This document shows positions 51,046 through 59,364 of a stretch of 64,000 nt of DNA, piece after piece (position 1 is the first letter of the stretch; each line of letters begins with the position of its first letter). The translations under genes were made by a program, and so were the position numbers. The stretch comes from CAXMQS01 sp964195995. Its GTDB lineage: Bacteria; Actinomycetota; Acidimicrobiia; Spongiisociales; JAOTWH01. The DNA is taken from NCBI GenBank assembly GCA_964195995.1, contig CAXMQS010000080.1, forward strand, positions 1-64,000. The letters run 5' to 3'. The notes under the pieces are model-generated. The model had not been told where the DNA came from and did not search any database. It saw nothing but the letters and a program-made list of their open reading frames with translations.

Positions 51046-53064
51046 CTACTCCAGCAACTCCCCCGGACCGTTCTCCAGCAGATCGTGGAAGGCTTCCTCG
51101 TCGAGGATGGGGCGCCCCAATTCCTCGGCCCGAGTGGCTTTGGACCCCGGCGACTCGCCGACCGCAACGGCCGTTGTCTTAGATGAGACGGAGCTTGTCA
51201 CCTTGCCACCGCGGTCCTCGACCGCGTTCCTGGCTTCCTCGCGCGACATCGATCGCATCGTCCCCGTCAACACGATGGTGACTCCAGCGAGAACGGTGCT
51301 GTCGACGCCCTCGGGTTCGGGGTCCTCGGTGCGAACACCGGCCCTCTGCAGCTTGGCGATGAGCGCGCGGTTCTCGGCGTCGCCGGCCCAGACCTGCACC
51401 GAGGCCACCAACTCGGGCCCGATACCGTCGATGGCGTCCAGCTCATCTTCAGGAGACGACATGATCTTGTCCATGCTGCGGAAGCGTCGCGCCAGAGTCG
51501 AAGCGACGGTGCCGCCGACGAGAGGGATCCCCAGGGCTCGCAGCAGGCGTTCCAGTGGCTGATCCTTGGCAGCCGCGATGGCGCCGATCAGGTTGCCGGT
51601 CGAGACCTCCCCCCAACCCTCGCGCCCAAGGAGGTCGCCGGCGCGCAGTGTGAAGAGATCCGCCGGATCCGAGATCAGTTTCTCAGTCAGCAGGAGGTCG
51701 ACCGTCTTATAGCCGAGGCCCTCGATGTCCATGCCGTCCCTGCCGGCGAAGTGAGCCAGGTACTCGCGTAGCCTTCCCGGGCAGTCGAAGCCGCCGGTGC
51801 AATAGGCGACCGCACCGTCGCGAACGATCGGATGCCCCGAGAAGGGGCAAGTCTCGGGCATCTTCCAACGCCGAGGCCTGCCTTTGCGCAAGGCCAGGAC
51901 GGGCCCAACGACCTCTGGGATCACGTCACCAGCGCGCCGAACGGTGACTGTGTCGCCGACCCGCAGGTCCTTGCGTGCCACCTCGTCTGCATTGTGCAGG
52001 GTGGCCGTGGTCACGGTGACCCCGCCGACGATCACCGGCTCGAGAACGGCGTATGGGGTGGCGGCCCCGGTACGCCCGACGTTTATCCGGATGTCGGCCA
52101 ACACCGTTGTCCGCTCCTCTGGTGGGAACTTGTAGGCGACGGCCCAGCGCGGGCTCTTGGCCGTGAACCCCGCCTCCCGCTGTTCGGCGAGCACGTCTGC
52201 CTTGATCACAACTCCGTCCGTCTCATAGTCGCGGGCGTGACGGGCTTTCTCTGCCGCGTTCACGTAGTCGATCACGCCCTTGAGGTCGGCGACGGCTTCT
52301 GATGCTGGATTGAAGGGGAATCCGAGCTCGCGCAACCACGCTGCGATCTCGGAGTGGCGGGTGAGCTCGGGACCGCCCTCGATGAAGCCGACCTGATACA
52401 CCCAGATCGAGAGCCGGCGCGAAGCGGTTACGGCGGGGTCCTTCTGGCGGACCGAGCCGGCGGCAGTGTTGCGAGCATTGGCGTACAGCGCCTGGCCGCT
52501 GGCCTCCTGGTCCTTGTTGAGTCTCTCGAACTCGGGCAGCGGCATGTAGATCTCGCCGCGCACCTCCATCACGGAGGGCGCCTCACCTCGCAGCACCAGT
52601 GGCACCGCGCCGATGGTGCGGGCGTTGGCCGTGATGTCCTCCCCCGTTGTGCCATCGCCCCGGGTCGCGGCCTTGGTGAGGGAACCGTCGGTGTAGGTGA
52701 GCGATACCGCCAGTCCGTCGATCTTGAGCTCGCACATGTATCCGGAGGGCTTCTCGCCAAGCTGGCGCTCCAGCCTCTCCTCCCACGCCGTGAGCGCCTC
52801 GGTGCTCTCTACGTTGTCGAGCGAGAAGAGCCTCTCGCGATGCTTCACGGGGGCGAATAGCTCGGACGCCGGTTGCCCTACTCGCTGGGTCGGCGAGTCC
52901 GGGGCGACCAGCTCGGGATTGTCGGCTTCGAGTTCTGTGAGGCGGCGATAGAGAACGTCGTACTCGGCATCCGCGATCTCCGGCTTGTCAAGAACGTGAT
53001 AGAGATAGAGGTGATGACGCAGCGCCTCGCGCAGCTGCTCGATCTCGGAGGCAGCGTCAGCCAT
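51046..53064 (-). CDS. ligA: NAD-dependent DNA ligase
   Basis: 672 residues, full length: Ia, adenylation, OB, zinc finger, HhH and BRCT domains. The adenylated Lys is in CELKIDGLAVSLTY (about residue 117). The BRCT domain starts near 590 (LAGVTIVLTGTMRSMSREEA). The zinc finger reads TCPFSGHPIVRD ... YCTGGFDC, so the second of the usual four cysteines is Ser, with a His two residues later that might replace it. It seals nicks in replication and repair. The start overlaps the mnmA stop by 8 bp. Confidence 0.96.
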   Translation of the reverse strand: MADAASEIEQLREALRHHLYLYHVLDKPEIADAEYDVLYRRLTELEADNPELVAPDSPTQRVGQPASELFAPVKHRERLFSLDNVESTEALTAWEERLERQLGEKPSGYMCELKIDGLAVSLTYTDGSLTKAATRGDGTTGEDITANARTIGAVPLVLRGEAPSVMEVRGEIYMPLPEFERLNKDQEASGQALYANARNTAAGSVRQKDPAVTASRRLSIWVYQVGFIEGGPELTRHSEIAAWLRELGFPFNPASEAVADLKGVIDYVNAAEKARHARDYETDGVVIKADVLAEQREAGFTAKSPRWAVAYKFPPEERTTVLADIRINVGRTGAATPYAVLEPVIVGGVTVTTATLHNADEVARKDLRVGDTVTVRRAGDVIPEVVGPVLALRKGRPRRWKMPETCPFSGHPIVRDGAVAYCTGGFDCPGRLREYLAHFAGRDGMDIEGLGYKTVDLLLTEKLISDPADLFTLRAGDLLGREGWGEVSTGNLIGAIAAAKDQPLERLLRALGIPLVGGTVASTLARRFRSMDKIMSSPEDELDAIDGIGPELVASVQVWAGDAENRALIAKLQRAGVRTEDPEPEGVDSTVLAGVTIVLTGTMRSMSREEARNAVEDRGGKVTSSVSSKTTAVAVGESPGSKATRAEELGRPILDEEAFHDLLENGPGELLE

Positions 53065-54121
53065 TGCGGATCACTTCGGTGATGGTGCCACCGCCGAGCA
53101 CCTCGTCGTCGTCGTAGAAGACGGCGGCTTGGCCGGGGGCAGCCGACTCGCCTTCGAACCACGCCGTCCAGTCGGCACGCTCGCCCTCGATGAGCGCCGC
53201 CACCGGTCGTGACCGATATCGGACCTTGATGTCGACGGCCGGCTGGGTTGGCGCTTCACCAGATACCCAGCTCACCTCGGCCACTTTCACACCGGCGACG
53301 GCAAGCTGGTCGCGTGTACCGACGACGATGGTCGCCGTCGCCGGCTGAATGTCCACGACGTAGCGAGGCTCTGTGGCCGAGATGCCGAGGCCGCGCCTCT
53401 GGCCAATCGTGAAGCCCGAGGAGCCCTCGTGCGATCCAACTACCGCGCCTTCGGAATCGACGATGTCGCCCGGCCTAGTCGACTCGGGGAAGTGCTCACG
53501 CAGAAAGTCGCGGTAGTCACCGGAGGTGACGAAACAGATGTCCTGGCTATCCGGCTTGGAGGCGGTCCGCAGACCCAGGGAGCCGGCCTTGGCCCTCACC
53601 TCGTCCTTCGTCAGCTCGCCGATAGGCAGCAGCACTCTGGCAAGTTCCGCCTGCCCCAGCATGTGCAGCACATATGACTGGTCCTTGCCGGTGTCGTGTC
53701 CTGCGAAGAGCCGATACCCCTCCGGCTGACGGCGCACCCGGGCATGGTGTCCGGTCACCAGAGCTTCGCAACCGAGGGCCGCCGACCGCTCCAGCAGGGC
53801 GCTAAAGCGCACCCGCCGGTTGCACTCGATGCACGGGTTGGGGGTGCGGCCGGCGAGGTAGTCGGCACCGAAGCGGTCGATGACCTTGGTTCGAAACTCG
53901 TCCGTGTAGTCCAGCATGTAATAGGGGATGTCGAGTTGGGCGGAGACGCGGCGGGCGTCTTCGGCGTCGGCGACGGTGCAGCAACCCGCCGTCGGCATTT
54001 CGCCGTCGGGCCCCTCCCACTGCTTGAGCGTGACCCCTATGACCTCGTGGCCCGCTTCCAGCATGAGAGCAGCGGCTACCGACGAGTCGACACCACCGCT
54101 CATCGCAACGAGAACCTTCAT
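53057..54121 (-). CDS. mnmA: tRNA-specific 2-thiouridylase
   Basis: 354 residues. PP-loop MSGGVDSSVAAALM at the N-terminus; nucleophile Cys in PNPCIECNRRVRF (about residue 98) and the second catalytic Cys in SQDICFVTSGDYRDF (about 193). It makes 2-thiouridine at the wobble position of Glu, Gln and Lys tRNAs with sulfur from a cysteine desulfurase, encoded just upstream and overlapping by ATGA. Confidence 0.96.
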   Translation of the reverse strand: MKVLVAMSGGVDSSVAAALMLEAGHEVIGVTLKQWEGPDGEMPTAGCCTVADAEDARRVSAQLDIPYYMLDYTDEFRTKVIDRFGADYLAGRTPNPCIECNRRVRFSALLERSAALGCEALVTGHHARVRRQPEGYRLFAGHDTGKDQSYVLHMLGQAELARVLLPIGELTKDEVRAKAGSLGLRTASKPDSQDICFVTSGDYRDFLREHFPESTRPGDIVDSEGAVVGSHEGSSGFTIGQRRGLGISATEPRYVVDIQPATATIVVGTRDQLAVAGVKVAEVSWVSGEAPTQPAVDIKVRYRSRPVAALIEGERADWTAWFEGESAAPGQAAVFYDDDEVLGGGTITEVIRNG

Positions 54122-55248
54122 CGACCGCTCGCCTCAACGATGGCGGCCGCGGCGGCTGCGGCGTCCTCGGGGCCGTTCGTCCAGCCAAAGGTGATACGTA
54201 CGCTCTCGGATGCGGCCTCGTCGCTCATTCCCATGGCAGAGAGCACATGCGACACCTCGAGTGCGCCGCTGTGGCACGCCGAGCCGGCGGCGGCGGCGAC
54301 ACCGACCGCATCGAGGCGAATGAGCAGTGTCTCGGCGTCGACACCCGGAATGCGGAAGTGGGAGTGCTGCACGAGCCGGTCATCCTGGGGGCTAGTGAAC
54401 CGAACATCGGACAGCCCTTCGACTAGCACCTCTTCGAACTCGTTGCGGATGGCACCGACCCTTCGCCGGAAATCCTCTCGATCTGCAACCGCCGCCGCCA
54501 TCGCCGCCACCATGCCAACGATCCCCGCAACGTTGTGGGTCCCGGACCGACGGCCCAGCTCCTGTCCTCCGCCGTGAACTGCAGGCTCCAGCTTGACACC
54601 GCTAGCGACGTAGAGGAGTCCGACGCCCTGTGGTCCACCGAACTTGTGCGCCGCCAGCGACAGCATGTCAACGCCAGAAACCGCGACCTCCTCCGACACG
54701 AAAGCCTGCACGGCGTCGGTATGGATGACAACGTCGCCGGATCGGGAGCGGACCTCGTCGGCGATCTTGAGTAGCGGCTGCGTAATCCCTGTTTCGTTGT
54801 TGGCCGCCATGACCGAAACGACGCCCGTCGTCGGGCCGACGGCGTCGGCGATCGCCGCGGCGTTGGCCTTGCCAGTGCCATCGACGCCGACCACCGTCAC
54901 CTCGCAGCCGAGACTTCTCACGAACTCGGCAGAAGCGAGCACGGCCTCGTGCTCGACGGCAGTCGTCACCACGCCGCGGCGCTCACCGCCCACGAGGGCG
55001 GCGCCCTTGACGGCGAGGTTGTCTGCTTCGGAGCCGCCGCCGGTGAAGACGATCTCCAGCGGGTGAGCGGCGCCGATGAGCGACGCCGCCTGCTCTCTCG
55101 CCTCCTCGAGGGCGTTCTTGGCTCGCTGGCTCACGGAGTGAAGGCCAGAAGGGTTCCCGAAGGACTCCCCCAGGAACGGCTCCATGGCGGCGCGGGCCTG
55201 CGGACGCACAGGAGTCGTCGCGGCGTGATCAAGGTAGAGGGCGGCCAT
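54118..55248 (-). CDS. Cysteine desulfurase (IscS/NifS family)
   Basis: 376 residues. It removes sulfur from cysteine as a persulfide. PLP Lys in LSLAAHKFGGPQGVGLLY (about residue 200), His in VVTTAVEHEAVL, nucleophile Cys in AGSACHSGALEVSHVL (about 325). The short active-site loop is of the NifS/IscS group I type. Its place ahead of mnmA suggests it feeds tRNA thiolation and possibly Fe-S assembly. Confidence 0.95.
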   Translation of the reverse strand: MAALYLDHAATTPVRPQARAAMEPFLGESFGNPSGLHSVSQRAKNALEEAREQAASLIGAAHPLEIVFTGGGSEADNLAVKGAALVGGERRGVVTTAVEHEAVLASAEFVRSLGCEVTVVGVDGTGKANAAAIADAVGPTTGVVSVMAANNETGITQPLLKIADEVRSRSGDVVIHTDAVQAFVSEEVAVSGVDMLSLAAHKFGGPQGVGLLYVASGVKLEPAVHGGGQELGRRSGTHNVAGIVGMVAAMAAAVADREDFRRRVGAIRNEFEEVLVEGLSDVRFTSPQDDRLVQHSHFRIPGVDAETLLIRLDAVGVAAAAGSACHSGALEVSHVLSAMGMSDEAASESVRITFGWTNGPEDAAAAAAAIVEASGR

Positions 55249-55254
55249 AGGGCC

Positions 55255-55260
55255 AATTTA
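55255..55260 (-). promoter_or_regulatory. -10 box of a leaderless promoter (cysteine desulfurase-mnmA-ligA)
   Basis: TAAATT on the minus strand, 6 nt before the ATG at 55248. It overlaps the TAA stop of the upstream hydrolase-like gene. Confidence 0.5.
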
Positions 55261-56373
55261 CTCGTCGCCGGGCAAGTGCCTGACGAGGAAATCTCGCAGC
55301 AGGGTGTCGAAGCGCCGCGGCGAAACGTTCCAGGTAGCACCCTGGATGGCCTCATCGAACCGGTGGTACTCAACAAGCTCGGGGCTGGCGGCTGCGAAGG
55401 CATCGGCGAGCGCTACCGGTGTCTGCTCGTCTCGCACCCCGTGTAGCAGCAGCACGGGCCGCGTGAGCGTCTCCGCCGCCGCAGAGTGATCGAGGCGAGA
55501 CCACTCGACCCCGAAGCGGAACGAGGCCAGAGTTCGGCCCCAACTGCCGATGAGTCCACCGTTGGGCCGGCGCGCGTCCTCGACGGCGCCGAGGTCGAGG
55601 ACAGCGGAGTCCAATATCACGCCGTTGATCGACCTGATGTGTGAAGTCTCGTTGAGGGTGGTGAGGACGGCCGAACCGCCGATCCCGCTGCCTGCGAGGA
55701 AGACGGTGGTGGCGCCACCCTGCAGAGCGAACTCGATCGCGGCCTCGACGTCACGCCACTCGTCGAACCCCCACGACACCAGCCCATCGGGCGACCGCGG
55801 CGCTCCCGGATCGTTGCGATAGGTGATCGCCAGTACCGGGAACCCAGAATCGACAAGCTGGCCAATCCACCGCAGCGACTCGGCCCGACCGCCGGCACCA
55901 TGTACGTAGATGACCCACACATCCTCTTCGCCGCCCAGGAGCCACGCCGGCATCGGCCCGAGTTCCGTCTCCACCTCCACCGACTCGTACCCACGCCCAA
56001 GCGCACGTGCCGGATCACCACGAAACGCCACCTGATCGAGCGACGCCAGCCCGGCCGAGAGCGTGCCCTCGACCGGTTCGTACCTGCGGGTGATCGTTGT
56101 TGAATCGGAGCCGTTGACTATCCCCAGCCGCCCGTACGACGTCGGGGTCGTCAACCCCCATGTGCCCGACAGGAGCGCGACGTCGGTGAGGGCCAGGGTG
56201 ACCTCGGCGCCGCCGACCTCGAGAATCTCAACGACCCCGGGCGATGGCAACGTCGGCGGTACGAGAAGCTCGGCGCGCAGCTCGTCCGAGTAGCGCCACG
56301 CCGCTCTCCACAGCAAAGCAACTGCGAGCACCGCGACGCCAATGCCAACCCAGGTGAGAACTCTTCGCGACAT
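55258..56373 (-). CDS. Alpha/beta-hydrolase-fold membrane protein with a degenerate catalytic triad
   Basis: 371 residues. An N-terminal anchor helix (VLTWVGIGVAVLAVALLW) is followed by a variable region and an alpha/beta-hydrolase domain from about 130 (VWVIYVHGAGGRAES oxyanion strand). The nucleophile elbow reads AGSGIGGSAV (227-236), so the Ser of Gly-x-Ser-x-Gly is Gly230. Asp315 (HGVRDEQTP) is kept, but the usual His four residues before Trp-Asn is Gln344 (IQGATWNV). It is probably not a serine hydrolase in the usual way. A longer open frame upstream is antisense to the SRPBCC gene. Confidence 0.75.
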   Translation of the reverse strand: MSRRVLTWVGIGVAVLAVALLWRAAWRYSDELRAELLVPPTLPSPGVVEILEVGGAEVTLALTDVALLSGTWGLTTPTSYGRLGIVNGSDSTTITRRYEPVEGTLSAGLASLDQVAFRGDPARALGRGYESVEVETELGPMPAWLLGGEEDVWVIYVHGAGGRAESLRWIGQLVDSGFPVLAITYRNDPGAPRSPDGLVSWGFDEWRDVEAAIEFALQGGATTVFLAGSGIGGSAVLTTLNETSHIRSINGVILDSAVLDLGAVEDARRPNGGLIGSWGRTLASFRFGVEWSRLDHSAAAETLTRPVLLLHGVRDEQTPVALADAFAAASPELVEYHRFDEAIQGATWNVSPRRFDTLLRDFLVRHLPGDE

Positions 56374-56412
56374 GGCCCGAGTCACTCTATTTCGCCTTGC
56401 GCGCGGCATTCC

Positions 56413-56418
56413 TATCGT
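56413..56418 (+). promoter_or_regulatory. -10 box of a leaderless promoter (SRPBCC protein)
   Basis: TATCGT, 6 nt before the ATG at 56425. Confidence 0.5.
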
Positions 56419-56424
56419 CACGCG

Positions 56425-56850
56425 ATGATCGAGGTGTCGCACAGGGTCGCAGCGCCCACGCATGCCGTTTGGGCTGCCCTGGAGCGCATCGAGGATCACA
56501 CCACGTGGATGAAGGATGCGATCGCCATCCGCTTCGACGGCGAACAACTTCGCGGCGTGGGCACTCGCATCGAGGTCGACACCCGGGTCGGTCCGCTGCG
56601 GACCGTGGACAAGATGGAGTTCGTGCGTTGGGAGCCCGGGGTGGCCATGGGCGTCAAACATCAGGGGCTCATCGACGGTACCGGGGAGTTCACGCTGGCC
56701 GGACACGGGGACGCCACGACAGTGACGTGGCGCGAGGAGCTTCGCTTCCCCTGGTACTTCGCCGGACGATTCGGAGCAGCCGTCGCCGGACCGGTGTTGC
56801 GCCGCATCTGGCGCGGCAACCTCGAGAGACTGGCGGACCGCTGTAGCTAG
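56425..56850 (+). CDS. SRPBCC (START-like) ligand-binding protein
   Basis: 141 residues with the helix-grip pattern: IEVSHRVAAPTHAVWAALERIEDHTTWM at the start, TRVGPLRTVDKMEFVRWEPG in the middle strands and a long C-terminal helix ending ARNLERL-like (IWRGNLERLADRC). Members bind hydrophobic ligands or act as polyketide cyclases; no specific role can be given. Confidence 0.82.
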   Translation: MIEVSHRVAAPTHAVWAALERIEDHTTWMKDAIAIRFDGEQLRGVGTRIEVDTRVGPLRTVDKMEFVRWEPGVAMGVKHQGLIDGTGEFTLAGHGDATTVTWREELRFPWYFAGRFGAAVAGPVLRRIWRGNLERLADRCS

Positions 56851-57611
56851 CGCCCCTCGAACTCGGGGGCGCGCTTCTCGATGAAGGCCGCGACTCCTTC
56901 TCGGGCGTCCGCGGTTCCGAAGGCCTCGTTGAATCCAGCCGTCTCCATGGCCAGTCCATCGTCCATCGAACGGAGCGTGCCCTCCGTGATGGCCTTCTTG
57001 GCAGCGGCCAGCGCCACCGTCGGACCGCTCGCCAGTTCGGCGGCATCGGCCATGGCGACACCCAAGAGCGCGTCGGCGGTTTCTACCTTGGTGGCGATGC
57101 CGATGCTCTGGGCCTCGGCAGCGTCGACCATGCGGCCGGTGTAGATGAGCTCCTTGGCCCTGGCGACACCAACCAGACGCGGCAGACGCTGCGTTCCGCC
57201 GGCCCCAGGCATGATGCCCAAGGTGATCTCCGGTTGGCCCACCTGGGCGTCAGCCGCCATGTAGATCAGGTCGGCACCCATCGCCAGCTCCAGGCCGCCT
57301 CCGAGGGCAAACCCGAAGACTGCGGCGATTACCGGCTTCGATAGCTGCGCGAGGCGGCGAACCGCCGCCGACAGGCCGCTGGCCAGCTTCTCATCGCCGG
57401 AGTCGAAGGACGCTTGGAATCCCTTGATGTCGGCGCCCGCCGCGAAGTGAGGGGACCCCGTGATGACGACAGCTCGAACTGCGGGATCGTCCGCTGCCGT
57501 GATCGCCGCGACGAGATCGGCAACCACCTCGATGTTGATGGCGTTGACCGGAGGCCGGTCGAGGGTGATGAGCCCGACGGCGTCAGGAGCTTCGAAGCGA
57601 ACAGTCGTCAT
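56847..57611 (-). CDS. Enoyl-CoA hydratase/isomerase family protein
   Basis: 254 residues, crotonase fold. Oxyanion-hole segments HFAAGADIKGFQ and FALGGGLELAMGADLIYMA; catalytic Glu in GQPEITLGIMPGAGGTQRLPRLVG. Likely hydrates trans-2-enoyl-CoA in fatty-acid breakdown, perhaps working with the acyl-CoA ligase at 7841; other crotonase activities are possible. ATG with a TATCTT box 6 nt upstream. Confidence 0.9.
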   Translation of the reverse strand: MTTVRFEAPDAVGLITLDRPPVNAINIEVVADLVAAITAADDPAVRAVVITGSPHFAAGADIKGFQASFDSGDEKLASGLSAAVRRLAQLSKPVIAAVFGFALGGGLELAMGADLIYMAADAQVGQPEITLGIMPGAGGTQRLPRLVGVARAKELIYTGRMVDAAEAQSIGIATKVETADALLGVAMADAAELASGPTVALAAAKKAITEGTLRSMDDGLAMETAGFNEAFGTADAREGVAAFIEKRAPEFEGR

Positions 57612-57617
57612 ACGGAG

Positions 57618-57623
57618 AAGATA
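57618..57623 (-). promoter_or_regulatory. -10 box of a leaderless promoter (crotonase)
   Basis: TATCTT, 6 nt before the ATG at 57611. Confidence 0.5.
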
Positions 57624-57634
57624 GCCGCCGGCCT

Positions 57635-58561
57635 TCAGCTCCCGGCCAGGATGCGCTTGGCGGCTGTTAGGGGGTCGGTGCTCCCAGCTACGACTTCGGT
57701 GGCAGCGGCATCGACCATCGCCGGGTCAGCGCCCGAAGTCGAGAACAGCTGTGCCTCGATAGCCCTGACAATGGCGTGGCGTGCCCGCCGCCAGCGAGCT
57801 GACTCCATGGCTCCGCTATCGATCAGGTGCTGGTGATGATCGGCGATCGCCTCCCACACGGCTTCAGTACCCGTGCCATCGACGGCGTTGGTCTCAAGGA
57901 CCGGAGGCGTCCATTCGGTCGTCGGGCCCATCTCCAGCATCTGCCTGAGGTCACTTGCAGCTGCCGACGCTCCATCGAGATCTGCCTTGTTTACGACGAA
58001 GATGTCGCCGACCTCGAGGAGACCTGCCTTGGCGGCCTGGATCGAGTCACCCCAGCGTGGATGGATGACGACGACCGTCGTGTCGGCGTGAGACGCGATC
58101 TCGACTTCGGCCTGTCCGACGCCAACGGTCTCCACGATGATGACGGGGAACCCGACCGCGTCGAGGACCGCGACCACATTGGGGGTCGCCGCCGAGACTC
58201 CACCGAGGTTGCCGCGGCTTGCCAGCGACCTGATGTAGACACCGCTGTCATCGGTGTGAGCCTGCATCCGAACCCGGTCACCCAGAATGGCGCCGCCGGT
58301 ATATGGGCTCGATGGGTCAACGGCCACTACTGCGACCTCACCATCGACCCTGGCATGCGCGATCAGGCGATCGGTGAGGGTGCTCTTGCCGGCCCCCGGA
58401 GGGCCGGTCAGGCCGATGATGTGACCTCCCCCGGTTCGTGCGTAGAGATCTGCGAGGGCTTGGGGGGCAGCCGAGGCCTCAACCGCCGAGATCAGCCTTG
58501 CCAGAGCAACGCGGTCGCCCGCTACGGCGGCCGCAGCGAGGGCTTGAGGGTCCCGAGTCAA
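57635..58561 (-). CDS. meaB: Methylmalonyl-CoA mutase-associated GTPase MeaB/ArgK family
   Basis: 308 residues. Walker A IIGLTGPPGAGKSTLTDRLI, switch region VDPSSPYTGGAILGDRVRMQAH, IVETVGVGQAEVEI, and NKAD near residue 190. G-protein chaperones of this family load and protect B12-dependent methylmalonyl-CoA mutase. The mutase is not in the window; an epimerase-like VOC protein is at 20550. The TTG start directly follows the nfu stop (TGATTG). Last gene of the murA operon. Confidence 0.92.
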   Translation of the reverse strand: MTRDPQALAAAAVAGDRVALARLISAVEASAAPQALADLYARTGGGHIIGLTGPPGAGKSTLTDRLIAHARVDGEVAVVAVDPSSPYTGGAILGDRVRMQAHTDDSGVYIRSLASRGNLGGVSAATPNVVAVLDAVGFPVIIVETVGVGQAEVEIASHADTTVVVIHPRWGDSIQAAKAGLLEVGDIFVVNKADLDGASAAASDLRQMLEMGPTTEWTPPVLETNAVDGTGTEAVWEAIADHHQHLIDSGAMESARWRRARHAIVRAIEAQLFSTSGADPAMVDAAATEVVAGSTDPLTAAKRILAGS

Positions 58562-58825
58562 TCAGATGGCGATGACTTCGGTGACCCCTGGAACGCGATC
58601 CTGGAGAATGCGTTCGATGCCGGCAGTGAGGGTCATGGTCGACATGGGGCAGCCGCCGCAGGCCCCAACGAGTTGCAGGTTGACCTTGCCGCCGTCGACG
58701 CCCATCAGGATGAGGTCGCCGCCGTCCGCCTGGAGGGCAGGCCGAATGTACTCCAGAGTCGCATTCAGCGTCTCCAGATCGATCTGTGCGTCGCTCTCGG
58801 CGAGCGTCGTCACTTCTTCTGTCAT
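58562..58825 (-). CDS. NifU C-terminal-domain (Nfu-type) Fe-S carrier
   Basis: 87 residues from ATG 58825, which has GAGGAG upstream. LEYIRPALQADGGDLILMGVDGG and the cluster-binding CGGCPMSTMTLTAGIERILQ are the Nfu signature; two such subunits share a [4Fe-4S] cluster. The N-terminal domain that often precedes it is encoded separately at 18720-19013. Its start overlaps the upstream gene stop by ATGA. Confidence 0.92.
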   Translation of the reverse strand: MTEEVTTLAESDAQIDLETLNATLEYIRPALQADGGDLILMGVDGGKVNLQLVGACGGCPMSTMTLTAGIERILQDRVPGVTEVIAI

Positions 58826-59364
58826 CGGGTCTCCTCGGGATCCAACAGCGGCGCTGTGTGCGACCATTCTATCCCCATGCCTGGCTCTAGCTCCATGAGA
58901 GTTTTCTGCTTCTCGGAGGCAGTGAGAAAGGGGAGCAGCTCCGCCACCCGACTGGGGTTATACAGCGTGTAGAGCACAAACCAGGGACCGACAGCTGCCA
59001 ATCGAACCGTGCGGCCGGCCACCTCGACCTCTCCTCCCGAGCGCATCGGCACCTGCCAGTGAACGTCGTTGGCGACGACGGCGAGCCCGCCGATTACCTC
59101 GACCTGCTCTCCGTGGACGTCGAGATCGGCGAGCCAGGCGCTGCGGAGGGCAGGGTGGCCGGTCTCGACGCGGGCTCCCCGCCACCAATCCCCCGCGGCT
59201 GCCTCTAGCGCATCGCGAGAATCCGCAGCAGCGACCAGATCGAGATCACCCGGCTCAACGTCCGCCCCGAGCAGCGCCAACATGGCACTGCCGCCGACAA
59301 GGAAAGGGATGTCGGCGAACCGCTCGGTGAGGGCGGCCAGCGCCGCGATCTGAGATGAACGCAT
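58822..59364 (-). CDS. Nucleotidyltransferase-fold protein
   Basis: 180 residues. The N-terminus has the NTase pattern FLVGGSAMLALLGADVEPGDLDLVAAAD (Gly-Gly-Ser, then Asp-x-Asp), then VEVIGGLAVVANDVHWQVPM; the C-terminus is helical. A role in modifying a nucleic acid or small molecule is possible. This fold also forms antitoxin/toxin pairs (AbiEii, MNT/HEPN), but no partner of that kind is present. Coupled on both sides (TGATG with spoIID; ATGA with nfu). Confidence 0.68.
   Translation of the reverse strand: MRSSQIAALAALTERFADIPFLVGGSAMLALLGADVEPGDLDLVAAADSRDALEAAAGDWWRGARVETGHPALRSAWLADLDVHGEQVEVIGGLAVVANDVHWQVPMRSGGEVEVAGRTVRLAAVGPWFVLYTLYNPSRVAELLPFLTASEKQKTLMELEPGMGIEWSHTAPLLDPEETR

Noticed and set aside
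58822..59364. Toxin-antitoxin module (NTase-fold AbiEii or MNT type)
   Set aside because: No HEPN or AbiEi partner is adjacent; the gene is embedded in a coupled housekeeping operon.
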